This document shows, piece after piece, positions 1 through 5,228 of a DNA stretch of 6,605 nucleotides. This stretch comes from an uncultured bacterium (GTDB lineage Bacteria > Bacillota > Clostridia > Lachnospirales > Anaerotignaceae), in contig CAJMNV010000107.1 of assembly GCA_905214825.1 (NCBI GenBank), positions 1 through 6,605 of the forward strand. The letters run 5' to 3'. The position numbers and the translations under genes are program-made. Each line of letters begins with the position of its first letter. Position 1 is the stretch's first letter. The notes under the pieces were generated by a model. That model did not search any database. It was not told where the DNA came from and saw nothing but the letters and a program-made list of their open reading frames with translations.

Positions 1-1362
1 GAGATTGCAAAAGCAACAAATGCCAAAATATTGGCAAAAGAGAACCAACCAGTGGAAAAGATAACCATTTCCCATGTTACACAAGATTCCAGAGAGGCAA
101 AAGCAGGTAGTTTGTTTGTGCCATTTAAAGGGGAAAATACAGACGGACATGGTTTTATTGCAGATTGTATGCAAAAAGGTGTGACTGCTTGTTTTACAGA
201 ACAGGAAATAGAACCACAAAATGACTGTGTATTGTTGTTGGTGGAACAGACAGGTACAGCTTTGTTGGCGTTGGCAAAATATTATCGTGACCAATTTGAT
301 ATTCCTTTTGTGGGGATTACAGGTAGTGTAGGCAAAACCACAACAAAAGATATGGTGGCTTCTGTAGTCAGCCAAAAATATAACACATTATGGACACAAG
401 GCAATTACAACAATGAAATTGGTGTGCCATTGACATTGTTTCGATTAAAAGAAGAACATGAAGTGGCAATTATAGAAATGGGTATGAATCATTTCGGTGA
501 AATTCACAAATTGGCTGAGGTGGTACGCCCCAGTATTGCTTTGATTTCAAATGTAGGTGTAGCACATATCGAGTATTTGGGTAGTCGAGAAGGCATTTTG
601 CAGGCAAAATGTGAGATATTTGATTTTATGCAAGAAAATGGTGTTGCAATACTCAATGGTGACAATGATATGTTGGTAACATTAAAAGGGAAATTACCTT
701 TTTCTGTGCAATGGTTTGGTATTGAAAATAAATCAGGTATTTATGCAGATAATATACAAACAGTAGGGTTGGAACAAACAAAATGTACGATGCATACACC
801 AAAAGGTGATGTCGATGTTGTGATACCTTTGCCAGGAAGTCATATGGTGTTGAATGCATTGTCTGCGGCAGCAGTCGGTTTGGCTTTGGGATTGACATTG
901 GAAGAAATCAAAAAAGGCATTGAAACATTTGTCCCAACAAAAAACCGTATGGCAGTGATAAAACTGGAAAATGGTTTTACATTGTTGAATGATGTGTATA
1001 ATTCCAATCCCGTATCTGCAAAAGCATCTTTGGATATTTTACAAAATGCAACAGGCAGAAAAGTTGCGGTATTGGGATTTATGGGAGAATTGGGCGATTT
1101 TGCACAACAAATGCATGAAGAAGTCGGTGCATATGCAGCACAAAAACAGATAGATGTGTTATGCTGTATTGGGAAATTTTGTGAATATATGGCAGAAGGT
1201 GCCAAACAAAATGGTATGGAACAAGTATATTGTTTTGATACACAGGAGATGTTTTGGGAAAAAGGTTTTACGCTTTTACAAAAAGGAGATACTGTGTTAT
1301 TGAAAGCATCCCGCAGTATGGGATTGGAAAAAACAGTGGAAAAATTGCAAGGAGTGAAATGA
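1..1362 (+). CDS. murF: UDP-N-acetylmuramoyl-tripeptide--D-alanyl-D-alanine ligase (MurF), 5' end cut by window edge
   Basis: This cytoplasmic, ATP-dependent Mur ligase adds D-Ala-D-Ala to UDP-MurNAc-tripeptide, the last soluble step of peptidoglycan precursor synthesis. The frame is open from base 1, giving 453 visible codons, about full family length. Numbering from codon 1, the N-terminal substrate-binding domain has the conserved DSR (29-31). The central ATPase domain has the P-loop GSVGKT (108-113), GNYNNEIG (134-141), EMGMN (159-163), the NVGVAHIEYLGS stretch with H189, and the probable carbamylated lysine K203 in AKCEIF. The C-terminal domain has YNSNP (333-337) and GFMGELG. The first visible residues (EIAKATNAKIL) match the start of MurF proteins, which normally have a few more residues before them, so the true start is just outside the window. 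The TTG at 31 is an internal leucine codon. The stop lies 1 base before mraY. The family call is very secure. Confidence 0.96.
   Translation, partial: EIAKATNAKILAKENQPVEKITISHVTQDSREAKAGSLFVPFKGENTDGHGFIADCMQKGVTACFTEQEIEPQNDCVLLLVEQTGTALLALAKYYRDQFDIPFVGITGSVGKTTTKDMVASVVSQKYNTLWTQGNYNNEIGVPLTLFRLKEEHEVAIIEMGMNHFGEIHKLAEVVRPSIALISNVGVAHIEYLGSREGILQAKCEIFDFMQENGVAILNGDNDMLVTLKGKLPFSVQWFGIENKSGIYADNIQTVGLEQTKCTMHTPKGDVDVVIPLPGSHMVLNALSAAAVGLALGLTLEEIKKGIETFVPTKNRMAVIKLENGFTLLNDVYNSNPVSAKASLDILQNATGRKVAVLGFMGELGDFAQQMHEEVGAYAAQKQIDVLCCIGKFCEYMAEGAKQNGMEQVYCFDTQEMFWEKGFTLLQKGDTVLLKASRSMGLEKTVEKLQGVK
1349..1354 (+). promoter_or_regulatory. Ribosome binding site of mraY, inside the end of murF
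   Basis: AAGGAG lies 9 bases before the GTG at 1364 and within the last codons of murF. It supports the non-ATG start of mraY, which has no nearby ATG alternative. It also suggests translational coupling, because ribosomes finishing murF at 1360-1362 stop 1 base from the mraY start. Confidence 0.8.
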
Positions 1363-1363
1363 A

Positions 1364-2350
1364 GTGAGTTCTTTGGAACAGGCAGTTTATGCGATATTGA
1401 TTGCATTTGTGATTGGGGTGATACTGTGTCCTGTGGTCATTCCCATATTACATCGTATGAAATTTGGGCAGAATGTGCGAGATGACGGTCCGCAAACACA
1501 TTTGCAAAAACAAGGTACGCCGACGATGGGAGGAATTGCATTTTTGGTTGCTTTTGTTGTGGCGTCTGTGTTTTTTTTGAAAGGCAATACAGATGGTATA
1601 GCAGTGATGTTGATGACACTTTGTTATGGTTTAATTGGCTTTTTAGATGATTATATCAAAGTTGTCAAAAAACGTTCTTTGGGATTGCGTGCATGGCAAA
1701 AACTGGCATTGCAGTTGGTTGTGACAGCGGTATTTTGTTGGTATTTATTTGAAAACGGTGTGGGTACAGCAATTTATATCCCTTTTGCAAATGGATTGCA
1801 GTTGGATTTGGGTATTTTGTTTATTCCTTTTGTGTTTGTGGCAGTATTGGGTACGGTAAATGGTGTGAATTTGACAGATGGTTTAGACGGTTTGGCAGGT
1901 GGAGTGACATTGATTGTTGCGGCATTTTTTATGATTGTATCATGGGCAGCAGGTAGTTTGATTTCTCCTGTTTGTGGTGCTATTATTGGGGCATTGCTGG
2001 CGTTTTTGATATTCAATTCTTATCCTGCGAAAGTATTTATGGGAGATACTGGCTCTTTGGCACTGGGCGGCTTTGTTGCGGCAACTGCATTTGTGCTCAA
2101 AATGCCCATATTTATTGTGATTGTTGGTTTTATTTATCTGTTGGAGTCTATTACCGTGATGTTGCAAGTGGGTTGGTTTAAAATTACAAAACGCAAATAT
2201 GGTGAAGGTAGAAGATTGTTCAAAATGGCACCGTTCCATCATCATTTGGAACAATGCGGTTGGAGAGAAACAAAAGTTGTGACATTGTTTTATGTGGCAA
2301 CCGCTTTGCTTTGTTTGGTGGGATTTTTGGGATGTAAGAATATGTTTTGA
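1364..2350 (+). CDS. mraY: Phospho-N-acetylmuramoyl-pentapeptide-transferase (MraY)
   Basis: MraY is an integral membrane enzyme that transfers phospho-MurNAc-pentapeptide from UDP to undecaprenyl phosphate, making lipid I on the inner face of the membrane. The protein is 328 residues, normal for the family, with about ten hydrophobic segments. Conserved motifs appear in order: GPQTH followed by GTPTMGGI (residues 42-58), the Mg-binding DDxxK (D95, D96, K99), NGVNLTDGLDGLAGG (166-180, with D172 and D175), FMGDTGSLALGG (225-236, with D228) and the cytoplasmic PFHHHLEQCGW (290-300). The start is GTG, chosen because of a good AAGGAG 9 bases upstream and because the N-terminus begins directly with the first membrane helix. 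It follows murF with a 1-base gap and precedes murD by 17 bases, the standard dcw order. No broken or missing key residue was seen. Confidence 0.97.
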   Translation: MSSLEQAVYAILIAFVIGVILCPVVIPILHRMKFGQNVRDDGPQTHLQKQGTPTMGGIAFLVAFVVASVFFLKGNTDGIAVMLMTLCYGLIGFLDDYIKVVKKRSLGLRAWQKLALQLVVTAVFCWYLFENGVGTAIYIPFANGLQLDLGILFIPFVFVAVLGTVNGVNLTDGLDGLAGGVTLIVAAFFMIVSWAAGSLISPVCGAIIGALLAFLIFNSYPAKVFMGDTGSLALGGFVAATAFVLKMPIFIVIVGFIYLLESITVMLQVGWFKITKRKYGEGRRLFKMAPFHHHLEQCGWRETKVVTLFYVATALLCLVGFLGCKNMF

Positions 2351-2355
2351 GGAAA

Positions 2356-2361
2356 GAAGGA
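2356..2361 (+). promoter_or_regulatory. Ribosome binding site that fixes the murD start
   Basis: GAAGGA lies 6 bases before the ATG at 2368. This favours that ATG over the in-frame TTG at 2347, which overlaps the mraY stop, has no well-placed Shine-Dalgarno sequence and would add seven non-conserved residues. Confidence 0.75.
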
Positions 2362-2367
2362 AATGAT

Positions 2368-3726
2368 ATGAACCGAAATGGAATACATGCATTGGTTTGT
2401 GGTATGGCAAGAAGCGGTATTGCAGCAGCAACATTATTGCAAAAACAATGTGCAGTGGTAACATTACAAGATATGAAAAAACGAGAAGATGTGCCACAAG
2501 CCGCTTTGGATTTAGAACAAAAAGGTGTTGTGCTGTATACAGGAAAAAATCCAGATGATATTGCACAAAAACAAGATTTGATTGTGTTAAGCCCTGGTGT
2601 ACCTTGTGATTTGGATTTTATACAAAAAGCAGAACAATCAGGTATTTCTGTCATCAGTGAAGTAGAATTGGCATATACCGAAACACAGTGCTCAATAACA
2701 GCCATTACAGGTACAAATGGTAAAACCACTACGACAACATTGGTGGGTGAAATGATGAAAACGGTATATCCAAATACAGCAGTTGTCGGAAATATTGGTA
2801 TTCCATATAGCGAAAAAGTGGACACATTGACAGCAGAGGATTGGGTTGTGGCAGAAATTAGCAGTTTTCAAATGGAAAAAGCAAAAACATTTTGCCCTCA
2901 TATTAGTGCGGTATTGAATATTACCCCTGACCATTTGAACCGTCACAAAACGATGGAAAATTATATTGCTATGAAAGAACGCATATTTGCAAATCAAACA
3001 GAACATGATTATTGTATATTGAACCATGCAGATGATGTTTGTCGCAATATGGCGGAAAAAACAAAAGCACAGGTTTTCTTTTTCAGTAGCCAAAAAGTGT
3101 TGGAAAAAGGCATTTATTTAGAAAATGAAAATATTTATATAAAATGGAACAATATAGATGAAATATTGATTTCTGTCAAAGAATTGAAATTATTGGGCAT
3201 ACACAATTATGAGAATGTCATGGCAGCGACTGCAATGGCAATTTGTGCCAATATTCCTTTGGAAAATATCAGAGCAGTGTTGCGAGCGTTCGCAGGTGTG
3301 GAACATCGCATTGAATATGTGGCAACAATAGATGGTGTGGATTATTACAACGACTCAAAAGGTACAAACACAGATGCTTCTATTCGTGCAGTATTGGCAA
3401 TGGAAAAACCCATTGTATTGATTGGCGGCGGCTATGACAAAGGGGTTTGTTTTGATACATGGACACAGTTGTTCAAAGGTCGTGTGAAACATTTGGTTTT
3501 GATTGGTGTAACTGCACCACAAATTAGACAGTCTGCGGAAAAATATGGTTTTACAGCAATTACAGAATGTGAAACATTTGAAGATGCAATAAATGAATGT
3601 CGCAAACAAGCAACATCTGGTGATTGTGTATTGCTTTCTCCTGCTTGTGCAAGCTGGGGTATGTTTGACAATTATGAACAGCGTGGCAATCTGTTCAAAG
3701 AACAAGTCAAATCTTTTCTGAAATAA
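2368..3726 (+). CDS. murD: UDP-N-acetylmuramoylalanine--D-glutamate ligase (MurD)
   Basis: MurD is the cytoplasmic Mur ligase that adds D-glutamate to UDP-MurNAc-L-Ala using ATP. From the ATG it is 452 residues, typical length. The N-terminal UDP-binding domain carries the glycine-rich CGMARSGIAAA (11-21) and the LSPGVP motif (74-79). The central ATPase domain has the P-loop GTNGKTTTT (115-123), VGNIG (140-144), EISSFQ (163-168), LNITPDHLNRH (183-193) and the probable carbamylated lysine K203 in AMKERIF. The HNYEN motif (279-283) follows. The C-terminal domain shows VEHRIE (311-316), the DSKGTN segment (329-334), GGYDKG (354-359) and LLSPACASWGMFDNYEQRG (422-440). DSKGTN and SPACASWG-type motifs separate MurD from MurC, MurE and MurF. 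It sits between mraY and ftsW with short gaps and is probably cotranscribed with them. Confidence 0.97.
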   Translation: MNRNGIHALVCGMARSGIAAATLLQKQCAVVTLQDMKKREDVPQAALDLEQKGVVLYTGKNPDDIAQKQDLIVLSPGVPCDLDFIQKAEQSGISVISEVELAYTETQCSITAITGTNGKTTTTTLVGEMMKTVYPNTAVVGNIGIPYSEKVDTLTAEDWVVAEISSFQMEKAKTFCPHISAVLNITPDHLNRHKTMENYIAMKERIFANQTEHDYCILNHADDVCRNMAEKTKAQVFFFSSQKVLEKGIYLENENIYIKWNNIDEILISVKELKLLGIHNYENVMAATAMAICANIPLENIRAVLRAFAGVEHRIEYVATIDGVDYYNDSKGTNTDASIRAVLAMEKPIVLIGGGYDKGVCFDTWTQLFKGRVKHLVLIGVTAPQIRQSAEKYGFTAITECETFEDAINECRKQATSGDCVLLSPACASWGMFDNYEQRGNLFKEQVKSFLK

Positions 3727-3736
3727 AACAAAGAAC

Positions 3737-3743
3737 GAGGTGA
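3737..3743 (+). promoter_or_regulatory. Ribosome binding site of ftsW
   Basis: GAGGTGA, complementary to the 3' end of 16S rRNA, lies 4 bases before the ATG at 3748 in the 21-base gap after the murD stop. The spacing is short but suits this 3'-shifted version of the motif. Confidence 0.7.
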
Positions 3744-3747
3744 AGGC

Positions 3748-4893
3748 ATGAGCCAAACAAAACAGGCGGGAACAACAAGAAAACCGAGAAAAAGGTTTAT
3801 CAAGCCGGATACCTATGATTTTGGTTTGCTTTTTGTTGTGTTGACATTGGTGCTTTTTGGTGTGGTGATGATATTTAGTGCCAGTTATTACAGTACCATG
3901 ACAAGTGAAGCATTTCATAATGATATGTTTTACTATCTCAAACGACAAGGTATGTGGGCAATATTGGGGATTATGGGTATGATTGTGTGCATGAATATCC
4001 CGTATCAATTTTGGAAACGGTTTGCTTTTTTGCTCTATATAGCTTCCAATTTTCTGCTTTTGATACTGCCTTTTGTTGGAAAAAATGTAAAAGGGCAGAC
4101 CAGATGGATTGAAATTGGGCCAATACAGTTTCAGCCTTCGGAATTTAGCAAAGTTGCTGTGATATTGTATTTGTCATTGTATGTAGTAAACCATCGCAAA
4201 GAATTGGGCAATTTGGCTGGATTTATCAAAGCATTGATGGTATTGGGAGTTCCTGTGGCTTTGATTGCAATGACAAACTTTTCCACAGCGTTGTTGCTGT
4301 TGATGGTAGGTGTGACGATATTATTTATTGCTAGTCCAAAAATATGGTATTTTGTTGCCGGTTTTGCTGCGTTGATACCGTTTGCAGTTTTGATGGTGGC
4401 ATTGCCGCAGTTTCGGTATCGTTTGGGACGTATACAGACATGGTTAGACCCTTGGTCTTCTCCGTTGGGTGGAGGATTTCAGACCATTCAAGGGTTGTAT
4501 GCAGTGGCTTCTGGTGGCTTATTTGGTGTTGGATTGGGACAGAGCAGACAAAAAACATTTATACCAGAAGCACATAATGATATTATATTTGCTATTATTT
4601 GTGAAGAATTGGGGCTGATTGGGGCGGGGCTTGTGATTGTGTTGTTTGCGGTGTTGGTGTGGCGTGGTATACGGATTGCACTCAATGCAAAAGACAACTA
4701 TGCTATGCTTGTGGCGGCAGGTATTACAGCAACCATTGCGTTTCAATCATTGATTAACATTGGTGTTGTGACAAATACCATACCCAATACCGGACAGCCT
4801 TTGCCTTTTATCAGTTATGGTGGTACAGCATTGGTATTTACAATGGGTATGATGGGAATGTTGCTAAATATTTCCAGATATCCAAAAGAATGA
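3748..4893 (+). CDS. ftsW: SEDS-family peptidoglycan glycosyltransferase, FtsW/SpoVE type
   Basis: This polytopic membrane protein belongs to the SEDS family (FtsW, RodA, SpoVE), which polymerises lipid II into glycan strands with a class B penicillin-binding protein. It has 381 residues, a basic cytoplasmic N-terminus (about 1-22, rich in K and R) and roughly ten hydrophobic segments. Family motifs are KGQTRWI (115-121), QPSEFSK (129-135), the large extracellular loop RLGRIQTWLDPWSSPLGGG (225-243), PEAHNDIIFAI (273-283) with D278 aligning to the essential SEDS aspartate as I recall the family, EELG (286-289), and NIGVVTNTIPNTGQPLPF followed by ISYGG (337-359). Instead of the QPDxGT motif common in this family it has MTNFSTA (175-181). 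Its place after murD marks it as the dcw copy, FtsW or its sporulation paralogue SpoVE. Sequence alone does not separate these two. RodA is less likely because of the location. Confidence 0.93.
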   Translation: MSQTKQAGTTRKPRKRFIKPDTYDFGLLFVVLTLVLFGVVMIFSASYYSTMTSEAFHNDMFYYLKRQGMWAILGIMGMIVCMNIPYQFWKRFAFLLYIASNFLLLILPFVGKNVKGQTRWIEIGPIQFQPSEFSKVAVILYLSLYVVNHRKELGNLAGFIKALMVLGVPVALIAMTNFSTALLLLMVGVTILFIASPKIWYFVAGFAALIPFAVLMVALPQFRYRLGRIQTWLDPWSSPLGGGFQTIQGLYAVASGGLFGVGLGQSRQKTFIPEAHNDIIFAIICEELGLIGAGLVIVLFAVLVWRGIRIALNAKDNYAMLVAAGITATIAFQSLINIGVVTNTIPNTGQPLPFISYGGTALVFTMGMMGMLLNISRYPKE

Positions 4894-4922
4894 AAGAATA
4901 CAGAATAATTTGCAAAATGCTA

Positions 4923-4951
4923 TTGACAAATGAAGTTGTATTGTCTAAAAT
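4923..4951 (+). promoter_or_regulatory. Sigma-A type promoter of the valS T-box transcript
   Basis: A perfect -35 box TTGACA (4923-4928) is separated by exactly 17 bases from a -10 box TAAAAT (4946-4951, one mismatch to TATAAT). Transcription would begin near 4958, about ten bases before the base of T-box Stem I at 4968, which is the expected layout. It starts 30 bases after the ftsW stop. There is no terminator hairpin between the two, so transcripts from the upstream cluster may also enter this leader. Confidence 0.85.
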
Positions 4952-5060
4952 GCAAACATATATGATAAAGACAATGAGAAAGAGGAGTATGTGCAAAATT
5001 CGTTTGACAGAGAGAAAAACCCATAGGCTGTAAGGTTTTTTCAAAATAGAGGCACAGAAT

Positions 5061-5063
5061 GTA
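5061..5063 (+). promoter_or_regulatory. Specifier codon GUA (valine) of the T-box
   Basis: The 3' strand of the specifier loop reads GAA-T-GTA-G. In T-box leaders the specifier triplet follows the conserved GAA after one base and is followed by a purine, so the triplet is GTA, a valine codon read by tRNA-Val with a UAC-type anticodon. This agrees with the downstream valS gene and with the flanking helices 4979-4982/5065-5068 and 4990-4994/5052-5056. Confidence 0.88.
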
Positions 5064-5152
5064 GCTTTGGAGTTGTTTTGTTGAAATCAAGTAGACAAAA
5101 ACGGTTGACCTCGTTATTGGTTGCAGAGTGCCTGTTTGTTGCAAACAGGAAT

Positions 5153-5182
5153 AAAGGTGGTACCGCGAGCTTTTCGCCCTTT
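5153..5182 (+). promoter_or_regulatory. T-box antiterminator
   Basis: AAAGG (5153-5157) pairs with CCTTT (5178-5182), and GCGA (5165-5168) pairs with TCGC (5174-5177) around a five-base loop. This leaves the seven-base bulge TGGTACC (5158-5164). UGGU in the bulge can pair with the ACCA 3' end of an uncharged tRNA, which fits the A discriminator base of tRNA-Val. The fold shares 5167-5175 and further bases with the terminator, so the two exclude each other. Confidence 0.9.
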
Positions 5183-5204
5183 TTGGGAGAAAAGCTCTTT
5201 TTTT
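5167..5204 (+). terminator. Regulated intrinsic terminator of the valS T-box
   Basis: GAGCTTTTC (5167-5175) pairs perfectly with GAAAAGCTC (5189-5197). CCC/GGG pairs (5177-5179 with 5185-5187) extend the stem past a G/A mismatch, closing a T-rich loop. Seven T residues (5198-5204) follow directly. It overlaps the antiterminator and is expected to form when tRNA-Val is charged. It is the only clear intrinsic terminator in the window, so it may also end transcripts running on from ftsW. Confidence 0.93.
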
Positions 5205-5212
5205 ATCAGAAA

Positions 5213-5219
5213 AAGGAGG
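5213..5219 (+). promoter_or_regulatory. Ribosome binding site of valS
   Basis: AAGGAGG is a near-perfect Shine-Dalgarno sequence 9 bases before the GTG at 5229. It lies just after the terminator T-tract and outside the T-box folds. It decides the non-ATG start, as the next in-frame ATG is codon 42 within the conserved PPPN region. Confidence 0.85.
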
Positions 5220-5228
5220 AACATATTT

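Larger units (their letters stand above)
4958..5204 (+). promoter_or_regulatory. T-box riboswitch (tRNA-Val sensing leader of valS)
   Basis: T-box leaders bind a specific tRNA and let transcription continue when it is uncharged. Stem I can be folded by hand. The base pairs 4968-4974 (AAGACAA) with 5073-5079. A kink-turn-like TGAG (4975-4978) faces GGAG (5069-5072). AAAG (4979-4982) pairs with CTTT (5065-5068). The specifier loop follows, with AGTA (4986-4989) opposite GAA (5057-5059). TGTGC (4990-4994) pairs with GCACA (5052-5056). The distal arm has AGAGAG (5009-5014), a helix of 5015-5021 with 5034-5040, and the loop GGCTGTAA (5026-5033), which resemble the elements that dock on the tRNA elbow. 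A Stem III hairpin, CCTGTTTG/CAAACAGG with a TTG loop, lies at 5131-5149. The T-box sequence (5150-5168) comes next. The 5080-5130 segment, where Stem II could lie, I could not fold confidently. Confidence 0.95.

Noticed and set aside
31..33. TTG at 31 as the start of murF
   Set aside because: The frame is open to base 1 and the ten codons before it read as the conserved MurF N-terminus (EIAKATNAKI); there is also no ribosome binding site before it. The gene is simply cut by the window edge.
2347..2349. In-frame TTG overlapping the mraY stop as the start of murD
   Set aside because: The ATG at 2368 has a well-placed GAAGGA and gives the normal MurD N-terminus, while the extra seven residues are not family-like.
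430..3846. TTGACA strings inside the coding genes as internal promoters
   Set aside because: Leu-Thr pairs written TTG-ACA produce this hexamer often here. The copies that I looked at had no convincing -10 box at the right distance.
840..4008. Long antisense open frames (for example 840-1406, 1940-2566, 2220-2825, 3355-4008, with others at 5610-6263)
   Set aside because: They lie wholly opposite well-supported genes, have no recognisable domains or ribosome binding sites, and are cysteine-, histidine- and phenylalanine-rich as expected from reverse reading. The scarcity of TTA codons on the + strand removes antisense stops and explains their length.
5004..5048. A second TTGACA (5004-5009) as another promoter in the leader
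   Set aside because: No -10-like hexamer occurs at 16-18 bases, and the bases are part of T-box Stem I.
5131..5149. Perfect 8-bp hairpin read as a stand-alone terminator
   Set aside because: It has no T-tract and sits directly before the T-box sequence, where Stem III is expected.
4894..5228. A small protein gene or leader peptide between ftsW and valS
   Set aside because: No start codon with a ribosome binding site opens a useful frame, and the whole stretch is accounted for by a promoter, the T-box and the valS ribosome binding site.
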